A stretch of 46,336 bases of DNA from an uncultured Acetatifactor sp. (GTDB lineage: Bacteria; Bacillota; Clostridia; Lachnospirales; Lachnospiraceae): positions 1 to 46,336 of the forward strand of contig CATKXX010000024.1 of NCBI GenBank assembly GCA_949840935.1. The letters are read 5' to 3'. Position 1 is the stretch's first letter, and every line of letters begins with the position of its first letter. Position numbers and translations under genes: made by a program. The notes beneath the pieces are model-generated. The model worked only from the letters and a program-made list of their open reading frames with translations. It searched no databases and was not told the origin of the DNA. This document shows positions 33,794 through 42,133 of this stretch, piece after piece.

Positions 33794-34570
33794 TTACGGC
33801 TTCTGATAGAAGAAGGAATTCTTCCTGTCATAGCCTATTTCCTTATAATTGACTATCTGCTCCGTGCTGCCGATAAACAACACCCCGCCCGGAGCCAGGG
33901 CCCTGTTGAATTTACGGAATACCTCATCCTTAGCCTCCTCCGTAAAGTAGATCAATACATTCCTGCAGACAATAAGATGATAATCCTTGGGAAACGTATC
34001 CTTCAACAGATTATGTTCATGGAATTCCACACGCTCCTTAATCTCATCCGCAATCTTGTATGAGGGGCCTACCTTGGTAAAATACTTTTTCTTAAATTCT
34101 TCCGGCACAGCGGCAATACTTTTCTCATTGTACACGCCAACCTTGGCCTTGGCAATGATCTGCTTGTCAAGGTCAGTGGCATATATCTTGATATTGCTCA
34201 TGGGCAGGTGCTTGGAAAGCACCATTACCAGCGAGTACGGCTCATCTCCTGTAGAGCAAGCCGCGCTCCAGATTTTAAGATTTTTACCAAACTTTCTGAT
34301 CAGCTCCGGAAAAATTTCCTCGTCTATAAGCTTCCACTGTTCAGGATTGCGATAAAATTCAGATACATTAATAGTAATGTAGCTTACAAACTCATCAAAG
34401 AGCTCCTTGTCATTTTTCAGGCTGGAAACATACTTATCATACCCGACAATCTTATGCTTGGTAATCAGGGTATCAATACGGCGCTTCATCTGCTTTTCCT
34501 TATAACAGTCCAGGTCGATGGAAGTGAGCGCCATTATTTCCTTCTTAAAATATTCATAATCAAATGCCAT
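33794..34570 (-). CDS. CheR-type protein-glutamate methyltransferase
   Basis: A 258-residue S-adenosylmethionine-dependent methyltransferase of the chemotaxis CheR family. The N-terminal helical CheR domain (MKRRIDTLITKH) is followed by the methyltransferase domain with SAACSTGDEPYSL, YATDLD and VCRNVLIYF. ITINVSEFYRNPEQW is a CheR hallmark. In classical systems it methylates chemoreceptors, but no receptor, CheB or other che gene is in the window. Here it follows rpsA by 20 bases and ends the cmk-ispH-rpsA run. The ribosome binding site is weak (GGACGG, 9 bases before the ATG), so translation may depend on coupling with rpsA. Confidence 0.9.
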   Translation of the reverse strand: MAFDYEYFKKEIMALTSIDLDCYKEKQMKRRIDTLITKHKIVGYDKYVSSLKNDKELFDEFVSYITINVSEFYRNPEQWKLIDEEIFPELIRKFGKNLKIWSAACSTGDEPYSLVMVLSKHLPMSNIKIYATDLDKQIIAKAKVGVYNEKSIAAVPEEFKKKYFTKVGPSYKIADEIKERVEFHEHNLLKDTFPKDYHLIVCRNVLIYFTEEAKDEVFRKFNRALAPGGVLFIGSTEQIVNYKEIGYDRKNSFFYQKP

Positions 34571-34590
34571 AACATTTTACCGTCCTGACT

Positions 34591-35736
34591 TTACTCTGCA
34601 TCTTCCTCATTCTGAGCAGCAATTACCGCATCGATGTCCACGCTCACAACATCCGCGTCAGACTCCTCCTCCGCCGCGTATTCCGGAGTCATCATGGCCT
34701 TAATGCTCAGGGATATCTTCTTGTCGGCCTCATTGAAATCCACTACCTTTGCCGTAACCTCCTGGCCGGTTGACAGTACATCCGAGGGCTTCTCGACATG
34801 CTCCTTTGCAATCTGCGAAACATGCAGCAGGGCATCCACACCGGGCTCAAGTTCCACAAACGCGCCGAAATCCGTCATCCTTGCAACTCTTCCTGTCACC
34901 ACATTACCCACCGCATACTTGGAAGCAGCGTCCTTCCAGGGATTCGCATCATCGAATTTCAGGGAGAGGGCAATCTTACTGCCGCTGATCTCCTTGATCA
35001 GCACCTTCAACTGGTCGCCAACCTTGAATACCTTCTTGGGATGCTCCACCCTGCCCCAGGACATCTCCGAGATATGAAGCAGGCCGTCCGCGCCGCCCAG
35101 GTCGATAAATGCACCGAAATCCGTCACATTCTTAACGGTTCCTTCTACTATATCGCCCTCACTGATTCTCTCAAAGAGCTCCCTCTGAAGCTCCGCCTTC
35201 CTTGCAGCCACAAGCTGCCTGCGGTCACCGATGTATCTCCTTCTCTTGGGATTGTATTCGCTGATAACAAATTCAATCTCCTGGCCTGCATACTTATTCA
35301 GATCCTTCTCGTAGGTATCGGAAACAAGGCTTGCGGGAATGAAGATCCTTACTTCATCCACAATAACGCTCAAGCCGCCGCCCAGCACCTGTGCCACGGT
35401 AGCCTTCAGTACCTCTTTATTATTATATGCTTCCTCAATCCTCTTATTACCTCTGTCAGCGGCAAGGCGCTTGTAAGTCAGGACAACCTGTCCCTCGCCG
35501 TCATTTACCTTTAAGACCTTTACCTCCATGGTATCGCCGGGCTTGACCACAGTCGTGAGATCAACGCTGGAATCATTGGTATACTCGCTCTTGGTAAGAA
35601 TACCGTCAGACTTATACCCGATGTTTAAGATGATTTCATCTGCTTTGACATCGATGACTGTACCTTCGACTACCTCTCCTGAATGTATTGTCTTAATTGA
35701 ATCTTCCAACATTTGTTCAAAAGTTAATTCTGACAT
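34591..35736 (-). CDS. rpsA: Ribosomal protein S1 (four S1 domains)
   Basis: An mRNA-binding protein of 381 residues with four S1 (OB-fold) repeats. The last two are the most conserved, with VTDFGAFIDLGGADGLLHIS and MTDFGAFVELEPGVDALLHV. An acidic tail follows. It is shorter than the six-domain E. coli S1, as usual for Firmicutes. GAGGAGG lies 9 bases before the ATG. Its first 20 bases overlap the end of ispH in another frame. Many Clostridia have IspH and S1 fused in one chain; here they are separate but coupled. Confidence 0.93.
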   Translation of the reverse strand: MSELTFEQMLEDSIKTIHSGEVVEGTVIDVKADEIILNIGYKSDGILTKSEYTNDSSVDLTTVVKPGDTMEVKVLKVNDGEGQVVLTYKRLAADRGNKRIEEAYNNKEVLKATVAQVLGGGLSVIVDEVRIFIPASLVSDTYEKDLNKYAGQEIEFVISEYNPKRRRYIGDRRQLVAARKAELQRELFERISEGDIVEGTVKNVTDFGAFIDLGGADGLLHISEMSWGRVEHPKKVFKVGDQLKVLIKEISGSKIALSLKFDDANPWKDAASKYAVGNVVTGRVARMTDFGAFVELEPGVDALLHVSQIAKEHVEKPSDVLSTGQEVTAKVVDFNEADKKISLSIKAMMTPEYAAEEESDADVVSVDIDAVIAAQNEEDAE

Positions 35737-36565
35737 AATTTTGAACCTCCTCGATTAATTTATTTGGGGTGGAAGCCCCCGCAGTAATACCCACCAGTCG
35801 AACAGCTTTAGGTAGTTCTAAATGCAAGTCATCCAGTGTCTGTATAAAATAGGTCTCCGCACACTCCTCCCTGCAGATCTCATAAAGCTTTCTGGTATTG
35901 GAACTGTGCTTTCCTCCTATTACGATCATAACGTCAGCCTCCCTGGCAAGCGCCCTGGCTGAGTCCTGTCGTTCCTCTGTCGCATTACATATGGTATTAG
36001 CAACATTAACATTGTAACCTTTTTTCTGGAAAATTTCAACTATAGAATGAAATTTATTGTAGTTAAATGTCGTTTGAGACACTACACACAATTTTTTCCC
36101 CTCCGGAGGAATGTATTTTTCGGCTTCCTCCACCGTTTCCAGAACGGTCACGTCCCCTCTGCACCAGCCTACAATGCCCTCCACCTCAGGATGGACGGCG
36201 CTGCCTATGATCACAATATGCTCTCCCCCGCCTGCGGCCTTTTCCACAATCCTGTGTATCTTCTTTACAAAGGGGCAGGTGGCATCGATACACTCCAGCC
36301 CCTTCTGTTCCAGGATGCGGTATATCCTTTCCGGAACCCCGTGGGCACGGATAATGACGCTGCCGTGCTCCAGCGCCTGCAGCGCTGCCTCTCCCTCCAG
36401 AACGGCAGCCCCCTTCTCCTCAAGCTCCTTCACCACTTCCTCATTGTGCACAATAGGACCATAGGTGTATATAGTTTTCCCTGTTTCTGTCTGTTCATAC
36501 ACCGTATCCACCGCGCGCTTCACGCCAAAGCAGAAACCGGCGCATTTTGCCAATCTGATTTCCAT
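35717..36565 (-). CDS. ispH: 4-hydroxy-3-methylbut-2-enyl diphosphate reductase
   Basis: The last step of the MEP isoprenoid pathway, an iron-sulfur enzyme making IPP and DMAPP. The three cluster cysteines are C12 (GFCFGVKRA), C97 (DATCPFVKK) and C193 (TICNATEERQ). H40 (PIVHNEEV) and IIRAHGVP bind the substrate diphosphate. Full length at 282 residues. The ribosome binding site is weak (TTGGGAA before the ATG). It begins 148 bases after cmk and overlaps rpsA by 20 bases. Confidence 0.95.
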   Translation of the reverse strand: MEIRLAKCAGFCFGVKRAVDTVYEQTETGKTIYTYGPIVHNEEVVKELEEKGAAVLEGEAALQALEHGSVIIRAHGVPERIYRILEQKGLECIDATCPFVKKIHRIVEKAAGGGEHIVIIGSAVHPEVEGIVGWCRGDVTVLETVEEAEKYIPPEGKKLCVVSQTTFNYNKFHSIVEIFQKKGYNVNVANTICNATEERQDSARALAREADVMIVIGGKHSSNTRKLYEICREECAETYFIQTLDDLHLELPKAVRLVGITAGASTPNKLIEEVQNYVRINF

Positions 36566-36713
36566 AAATCACGTTCCCAATTCTGTCCCCGCGCCTCCGC
36601 CTCTGTAAAAGGCTTTCTCGCTGCCGGCAGGCACCGGCCTGCCCTCACCCTGCCGGGGACTGTTTTTCCGGTCATTCCATATACGCGTTCCGGCAATGCC
36701 GTTATCCTGCAGA

Positions 36714-37376
36714 TCACCGCTTACAGATAGCAAGTATCCTCTCCACCACCTCGTCCACAGTCATATCAGAGGTATCAACAAGTACGGCATCCTCCGCCTG
36801 TCTCAGGGGTGATATCTCCCTGTGCATATCGCGGTAATCCCTTTCTTCGATATCCCTTTGAAGCTTTTCCAGCTCACATTCCTCACCTCTTGCAGCCAGC
36901 TCATTATACCTTCTCCTTGCCCTGACCTCACTGCTCGCTGTGAGATAAATCTTACGATCCGCATGAGGCAGGACGCAGGTGCCGATATCTCGGCCGTCCA
37001 TAACGCAGTCGCTCTCCGCCGCCAGACGCTTCTGCAGCTCCAGCAGCTTCTCCCTCACCTCGGGGATCACGCTGACATAGGTGGAGGTTACATGCCCTAC
37101 TTCCTCCGTGCGCAGGTACTCATTCACATTTTCCCCGTTCAGAAGCACTACCTGTACGCCCTCCTCATAACGGATCGTGATATCCGCTTCCCGGCACTTC
37201 CGGATGACTGCCTCCCCATCCTGAAGGTCAACCCCCTCCCTGAGCATGAACAGGGACATGGCCCGGTACAGCGCTCCCGTATCCACATAGATCAGCCTCA
37301 TCCTCTCGGCCACTGCCCTGGCAATGGTACTCTTTCCCGCTCCCGCGGGCCCGTCAATCGCAATATTGTAACTCAT
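36714..37376 (-). CDS. cmk: Cytidylate kinase
   Basis: Phosphorylates CMP and dCMP with ATP. The 220-residue protein has the P-loop GPAGAGKST (9-17), VDTGALYRAM, the CMP-binding MDGRDIGTCVLP and RRYNELAARG. GAGG lies 7 bases before the ATG. The order cmk-ispH-rpsA is common in Clostridia. The 148 bases to ispH contain G+C-rich short inverted repeats (GGCAGGCCGGTGCCTGCC) but no convincing gene. Confidence 0.95.
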   Translation of the reverse strand: MSYNIAIDGPAGAGKSTIARAVAERMRLIYVDTGALYRAMSLFMLREGVDLQDGEAVIRKCREADITIRYEEGVQVVLLNGENVNEYLRTEEVGHVTSTYVSVIPEVREKLLELQKRLAAESDCVMDGRDIGTCVLPHADRKIYLTASSEVRARRRYNELAARGEECELEKLQRDIEERDYRDMHREISPLRQAEDAVLVDTSDMTVDEVVERILAICKR

Positions 37377-37434
37377 TTTTTATCCTCATTTCTGTGCTGC
37401 TTATCTTTCCCATTTGGTCGCAGTCGGCAAAGCC

Positions 37435-38727
37435 TCACCCGGCAGCGGAAGATCCGCCGGCCAAATGTCCTGTGGACCATGCAATCTGGAGATTGAATCC
37501 TCCCGTCAGCGCATCCAGATCCAACACCTCGCCGGCAAAATACAGCCCCTTCACCTTCTTCGACTCCATGGTAGAGGGATTGACATCCCTGACCGATATT
37601 CCGCCCCTGGTGATGATGGCCTCCGCAAAGCCCCTCGTCCCCGCAACAGTGAGCGGCAGTCTCTTGATCAGCCTGACAAAGCCCCTTCGCTCCTCCCTGG
37701 TAATCTCGTTCACCCTCTTTTCCGGCGAAATTCCCGACAACTCTATCATAACAGGAATCATCTTCACAGGAAAGAGCTTTTCCAAAGAATTTTTAAACTG
37801 CCTGTTCTTATTTTCCTCAAAATCCCGGAGCACACGCCGATTCAGCTGCTCCTCCTCCATAGCGGGCTTCAGGTCGATAAAAAGCCTGGTATCCGGCTCA
37901 CCGTGATAACAGCTGCTTGCAGACAGGATCAGGGGCCCGCTGACGCCGAAATGTGTGAACAACAACTCCCCAAAGCCCTCGTACAGGCGCCTTTTCCCCG
38001 CCTCCAAGGTAACGGAAACATTTCTCAGGGACAGGCCCATAAGCCTTCTGCACCACGTTTCTTCCATATTAAAGGGCACCAGCCCGGGAGAGGGCTCCGT
38101 GATCCTGTGCCCTGTCGCTTCCGCGAAACGGTATCCGTCGCCGGTGGAACCCGTGGAAGGATAGGAAATGCCGCCGGTGCAGATAATTCCCCTGGCTCCC
38201 GGTATCATCCTGCCATCCGAAAGCCTCATGCCTGTAAAGGCCATTTCCTGCCCCTTCTTACCGCATGCCCCGGCTGCCGGCAGGGAAGCATCGCCGTCCC
38301 GCGCCTCCCGCCGACGCGTACAAACATCCGTGACCCGGGTATTCAGCAGGATTTCCACATTGCGCTTCTTCAGCTCCCTGGAAAAGGCTGCAATCACATC
38401 CGAGGAATGATCGGACACAGGGAAAACCCTGTTCCCCCGCTCCGTTTTCAGAGGACAGCCCGCGCCTTCCAGGAAATCCATGACTGCCCTGTTATCATAC
38501 CCGTAAAAGGCGCTGTAGAGGAATTTACCGTTCGTGCACACATTGGCAAACAGCGTTTCCATATCCGCGGCATTGGTCACATTACAGCGTCCCTTACCGG
38601 TAATAAACAGCTTCTTTCCCAGTTTTTCATTTTTTTCGATCAGGCATACCTCCGCCCCGCCGTCAGCCGCCGCAATGGCCGCCATCATCCCCGCGGCGCC
38701 TCCGCCGGCTATGACTACCTTTTCCAT
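37435..38727 (-). CDS. BaiN/HI0933-type flavoprotein
   Basis: An FAD-dependent oxidoreductase of about 430 residues in the widespread BaiN/RdsA (HI0933) family. The N-terminal dinucleotide-binding loop AGGGAAG (7-13), KLGKKLFITGKGRCNVTN and the C-terminal GLYFAGEVLDLDALTGGFNL are family hallmarks. One relative, BaiN, acts in bile acid dehydroxylation, but most members have no known substrate, so no specific reaction is claimed. The ATG at 38725-38727 (MEKVVIAGGG) is preferred over a GTG 33 bases earlier. It lies 58 bases before cmk and 88 bases after the RpiR-type regulator on the same strand. Confidence 0.9.
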   Translation of the reverse strand: MEKVVIAGGGAAGMMAAIAAADGGAEVCLIEKNEKLGKKLFITGKGRCNVTNAADMETLFANVCTNGKFLYSAFYGYDNRAVMDFLEGAGCPLKTERGNRVFPVSDHSSDVIAAFSRELKKRNVEILLNTRVTDVCTRRREARDGDASLPAAGACGKKGQEMAFTGMRLSDGRMIPGARGIICTGGISYPSTGSTGDGYRFAEATGHRITEPSPGLVPFNMEETWCRRLMGLSLRNVSVTLEAGKRRLYEGFGELLFTHFGVSGPLILSASSCYHGEPDTRLFIDLKPAMEEEQLNRRVLRDFEENKNRQFKNSLEKLFPVKMIPVMIELSGISPEKRVNEITREERRGFVRLIKRLPLTVAGTRGFAEAIITRGGISVRDVNPSTMESKKVKGLYFAGEVLDLDALTGGFNLQIAWSTGHLAGGSSAAG

Positions 38728-38815
38728 TCCGTTTCCGCCTTCCGTCCCGCGTCCCTTCACACCGAGTCACCTGTTTCCCCAAAACCCCAAATGCCCCTCA
38801 TTCCGGGAATGTTTT

Positions 38816-39751
38816 TTATTCCGGGAATGACCTCCATTCCCTGTGCAGGGAATCATCCAAAATCGGTTCGTCATCGATAAAATTAATTTCATCGTTCAGA
38901 TAGACCTGGTAATTGTCCCAGGTCTCCTCCAACAGCTCCAGATTCTTCTTTACCTCCTCCGGGCAACGGAGGCACAGCGCCACCACAAGCGCATTGATCA
39001 GGCTTAAAGGCGCCACCAGGGAATCCACAATGGAGACCATATCGCTCCTCGCCAGCAGGTTACAGGAAGAATACAGGTTCATGGGCGAATTGACGGAATC
39101 CGTCAGCGCGATCACCTTCGCATTCCTGTCGCTGGCAAACTCCATGGCCTTCAGGGTGCGCATGGAATAGCGGGGAAAGCTGATGCCAATAAAGCAGTCC
39201 CTCTCATTGATACGGATCATCTGTTCAAAGGTCTCGCTGATGCTGGTGGTCTTTAACAATACCACCCCGCCGCGGATCATACTGAGATAGAAATGCAGGA
39301 ACCCGGCCAGGGGTTCATTGCTGCGAAGCCCCATAACATAAACGGTTTCCGCGGCAAGAATCGTCTCCACCGCGGACTCAAACGCCGCCGGCTCCAGATT
39401 GTCCATGGTATCCCGAAGCTTTTCGATGTCGGAAGAAATCACAGAGACCAGTATCTCGGACTGGGTGCTCCTGCCGTACCTGGCGCCCATCTTATGTATA
39501 TTGCCAAGCTTGCCCTTCACACACTCCTCCAGGGCGTGCTGAAATTCAGGATACCCACTGTATCCGGCCCTGTCGGCAAAGCGCACCACGGTTGATTCGC
39601 TGATCCCCAGCGCCTCTCCCAGCTTCGCGGCCGTCATAAACACCGCCTGGTCGTAATGCATGAAAATGAAATCAGCGATTGCCTTATGACTTTTACTCAT
39701 TCTGTCATACTGTCCTGATATTCTGCTGAAAATATCCTGCTTTCCGTCCAT
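38816..39751 (-). CDS. MurR/RpiR-family transcriptional regulator
   Basis: A 311-residue regulator with an N-terminal helix-turn-helix of the RpiR type (about 1-77: LGISESTVVRFADRAGYSGY). A C-terminal SIS sugar-phosphate-binding domain follows (about 128-267: VYVMGLRSNEPLAGFLHFYL). Such proteins sense phosphosugars. No sugar gene is adjacent, so the target cannot be read from context. GGAG lies 9 bases before the ATG. It begins 19 bases after the TetR-type gene. Two copies of the near-palindrome ATTCCGGGAAT (38800-38810 and 38818-38828) flank its stop codon. Confidence 0.9.
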   Translation of the reverse strand: MDGKQDIFSRISGQYDRMSKSHKAIADFIFMHYDQAVFMTAAKLGEALGISESTVVRFADRAGYSGYPEFQHALEECVKGKLGNIHKMGARYGRSTQSEILVSVISSDIEKLRDTMDNLEPAAFESAVETILAAETVYVMGLRSNEPLAGFLHFYLSMIRGGVVLLKTTSISETFEQMIRINERDCFIGISFPRYSMRTLKAMEFASDRNAKVIALTDSVNSPMNLYSSCNLLARSDMVSIVDSLVAPLSLINALVVALCLRCPEEVKKNLELLEETWDNYQVYLNDEINFIDDEPILDDSLHREWRSFPE

Positions 39752-39770
39752 GCCCCGGTTCTCCGTTCAC

Positions 39771-40325
39771 TTACTGCCTGCCCGCAAAGGCTTCAAAGGA
39801 ACGCTCCAGAAGCTCCAGCGTCTGCATATCGTCAAGGTCATAATCCCCCGTCATCGTCATACATGCCGCCCCATGGATAAAAATCCACATCTTAATAAAA
39901 AGGTCACTGGGATCCGCACAGCCCGCAGCCCTGGCAAGATTGATCTCATAGACCACATTTCCCTCCGGGCCGTTGAGCAGCTCATACATTCCCTTCTTAT
40001 ATGCAACATCCGTTACAAACAACAGCTCAAACAGGCGGTGCTCCTCCCTGGCAAAAGAAATATACGCCATGCCAAGATTGGCAAAAGGCGTCCTGCCCCT
40101 TCTGGGATAACGATTGTAGTAATCATGAAAAAAAGCGGCGGCCCTCTCATAGACTGCTTTCCACAGCTCCTCCATATTCCTGTAGACACGGAAAATAGGC
40201 TGAGTAGAACAACCGGCCTTTGCAGCCACCTTTCTCGCAGTGACATTCGCAAAGCCTTCTTCCCTGGTCATCGCAAACGCTGTATCAAGAATCATATCAA
40301 TTGTAATTGTTTCTTTACGAGCCAT
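39771..40325 (-). CDS. TetR-family transcriptional regulator
   Basis: A 184-residue repressor-type protein. The N-terminal helix-turn-helix is near residues 25-50 (VTARKVAAKAGCSTQPIFRV), and the C-terminal ligand domain is variable and contains RLFELLFVTDVAYKKG. AAAGGA lies 5 bases before the ATG at 40323-40325. It is the first gene of the run TetR - RpiR - BaiN-type - cmk - ispH - rpsA - cheR. A promoter lies directly upstream. The ligand is unknown. Confidence 0.88.
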   Translation of the reverse strand: MARKETITIDMILDTAFAMTREEGFANVTARKVAAKAGCSTQPIFRVYRNMEELWKAVYERAAAFFHDYYNRYPRRGRTPFANLGMAYISFAREEHRLFELLFVTDVAYKKGMYELLNGPEGNVVYEINLARAAGCADPSDLFIKMWIFIHGAACMTMTGDYDLDDMQTLELLERSFEAFAGRQ

Positions 40326-40377
40326 ACTTATCCTTTCCATTCAGTCCTTTATGCCGTTTTATCACATTACACTTGTT

Positions 40378-40407
40378 ATCTTACCTAACCTCTTATCTGT
40401 TTGTCAA
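40378..40407 (-). promoter_or_regulatory. Promoter of the TetR-led gene run
   Basis: On the minus strand a perfect TTGACA (complement of 40402-40407), an 18-base spacer and TAAGAT (complement of 40378-40383), about 53 bases before the TetR start codon. Confidence 0.6.
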
Positions 40408-40437
40408 TAGATTTTACAAAATTATTAAATAATTGTT

Positions 40438-40470
40438 AAAAACAGCACCGGCATATCCCCCGATGCTGTT
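40438..40470 (-). terminator. Terminator of the decarboxylase operon
   Basis: On the minus strand AACAGCATCGG pairs with CCGGTGCTGTT, an 11-bp stem with one T-G wobble, followed by a T-run (GCTGTTTTTAAC). The wobble would be a C-A mismatch on the plus strand, so it belongs to the minus-strand operon ending with oadA, about 160 bases upstream. Confidence 0.65.
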
Positions 40471-40495
40471 TTATTCTGTCCTTTAAATATCTCTA

Positions 40496-40630
40496 TACAC
40501 ACTTCCCGCCATGCCGACGTAATCGGCACAAACAATAAGTGAGAAGAATGCCTGCACTTAGCATTCTTCAGTGTGTAATTTAGAAATTCTTAGCGGGCGT
40601 GTTTTGACCGCTTAGAATTTCTTTACACAC
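40496..40630. repeat. Cluster of nested hairpins with three TACACACT boxes
   Basis: A 135-base gene-free block between oadA and its terminator. TACACACT occurs at 40496-40503, inverted at 40570-40577, and TTACACAC at 40623-40630, so the middle copy can pair with either flank. The right arm forms a long hairpin: GTGTGTAA (40571-40578) with TTACACAC, then AGAAATTCT-AGCGG (40582-40596) with CCGCT-AGAATTTCT (40608-40622), 22 bp with one mismatch and a 3-base bulge. The left part holds TGCCGA/TCGGCA (40512-40528) and GAAGAATGC/GCATTCTTC (40543-40569). No T-run follows. It resembles an interspersed palindromic element or a structured RNA 3' end. Confidence 0.6.
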
Positions 40631-42058
40631 TTATACTGGATATGCCCCGTTCTTTGTGTCAGCCTGGGTCATATCGACCTTATCCTGCTGCGCCTGGCGG
40701 TACTTGAAGAAATCGGTTGCAACCTGGGGGAACAGAGCATAGGAAAGCACGTCCTCGTCCTGCTGCTTCCATTCCTTCATCTCGCTCTCCAGCTTATCCA
40801 TCTCACTGGGCAGTGTATCCGCGAAACGTCCTGTCAGCCTGGTTTCGCCGGGGATAACCTTGTCGATGATTTCCTGGCTCATGGGCTTTACAGTCTGTCC
40901 GTACTCACCGCGGAGAACCGCTTTGGTCTCCTTGGTAGCCATCTTGTATCTCTCACCCATCAATACATTGAATACTGCCTGGGTGCCGACAATCTGTGAA
41001 GAAGGCGTAACCAGAGGGGGCTCGCCCAGATCCTTACGCACCTGGGGAATCTCCTTCAGTACATCATAGTACTTGTCTTCCGCATTCTGCTCCTTCAACT
41101 GGCTCACCATGTTGGAAAGCATACCGCCGGGAACCTGATACAGCAGGGTCTTGATATCCACACCCATAACCCTGGGATTCAGCAGCCCTGTCTTCAGGCA
41201 CTCATCCCTGTAAGGACGGAAATAATCCGCAATCTCAGCCAGCAGGTTCTGGTCGAAGCCCGTGTCATAGGGGGTTCCCTTAAAGGTCTCCACCATAACC
41301 TCAGTAGCAGGCTGTGATGTTCCCATTGCAAAGGGGCTCATGGCGGTATCAATGACATCCACACCTGCCTCCACAGCCTTCAGGTATGTCATGCCGGCCA
41401 CACCGGAGGTATAATGGGTGTGCAGCTGGATGGGAAGCTTCGTATTCTCCTTCATGGCCTTGATCAGCTCGCTTGCCTTATAGGGAACCAGCAGGCCTGC
41501 CATATCCTTGATACAGATGGAATCCGCACCCATCTCCTCGATCTTCTTCGCCGTGTCTGCCCAGTACTCCAGGGTATAGGCATCGCCCAGGGTATAGGAC
41601 AGCGCTACCTGCGCATGGCCCCTGCCCTCCTGCTTCTTCATCCTGTTGGTGGCATTTACGGCCTCCTGCAGGTTAGGAAGATAATTCAGGCAGTCAAAAA
41701 TACGGATGATATCAATACCGTTGGCAATGGACTTCTGTACAAAGGCATCCACCACATCGTCCGCATAGGGCCTGTAGCCCAGTATATTCTGTCCACGGAA
41801 CAGCATCTGCAGCTTGGTATTCTTAAAGCCGTCGCGCAGCCTGCGCAGCCTGTCCCAGGGATCCTCCTTCAGGAAACGAAGGGATGCATCAAAGGTCGCG
41901 CCGCCCCAGCACTCCACGGAATGATACCCTACCTTATCCATCTTGTCTACAATGGGAAGCATGAATTCGGTAGGCATCCTGGTAGCAATCAGAGACTGGT
42001 GGGCGTCACGCAGTATGGTTTCCGTAATTTTAATCGGTTTCTTTTCAATATCTGACAT
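40631..42058 (-). CDS. oadA: Oxaloacetate decarboxylase alpha / pyruvate carboxyltransferase subunit
   Basis: The carboxyltransferase that moves CO2 between oxaloacetate and biotin, giving pyruvate. The 475-residue TIM-barrel protein has TILRDAHQSL with the metal ligand D18, the carboxylated lysine K184 in ICIKDMAGL, and the metal ligands H213 and H215 in QLHTHYTSG. The C-terminal biotin domain found in many OadA chains is absent; the biotin carrier is the separate 124-residue protein at 43336. The layout is like the 5S subunit of propionibacterial transcarboxylase. GGAGG lies 10 bases before the ATG. It is last in the operon. Confidence 0.94.
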   Translation of the reverse strand: MSDIEKKPIKITETILRDAHQSLIATRMPTEFMLPIVDKMDKVGYHSVECWGGATFDASLRFLKEDPWDRLRRLRDGFKNTKLQMLFRGQNILGYRPYADDVVDAFVQKSIANGIDIIRIFDCLNYLPNLQEAVNATNRMKKQEGRGHAQVALSYTLGDAYTLEYWADTAKKIEEMGADSICIKDMAGLLVPYKASELIKAMKENTKLPIQLHTHYTSGVAGMTYLKAVEAGVDVIDTAMSPFAMGTSQPATEVMVETFKGTPYDTGFDQNLLAEIADYFRPYRDECLKTGLLNPRVMGVDIKTLLYQVPGGMLSNMVSQLKEQNAEDKYYDVLKEIPQVRKDLGEPPLVTPSSQIVGTQAVFNVLMGERYKMATKETKAVLRGEYGQTVKPMSQEIIDKVIPGETRLTGRFADTLPSEMDKLESEMKEWKQQDEDVLSYALFPQVATDFFKYRQAQQDKVDMTQADTKNGAYPV

Positions 42059-42133
42059 TTACGAATTTCCTCCATTTTATGATTTTATAAAATTGCATCT
42101 CACGCCGCGCATTTGCTTTCCTCCGCGCACAGC

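Noticed and set aside
36520..36717. 65-codon minus-strand frame between cmk and ispH
   Set aside because: It overlaps both neighbours, has a low-complexity basic translation and no convincing start site. The ispH start lies inside it.
38799..38830. Pair of ATTCCGGGAAT near-palindromes as a terminator
   Set aside because: The two copies pair with a central mismatch and no T-run follows, so I note them only as a repeat at the RpiR-type stop codon.
37414..38880. 488-codon plus-strand frame over the BaiN-type gene
   Set aside because: It is antisense to a clear flavoprotein gene with intact motifs. Its length comes from G+C-rich codon bias.
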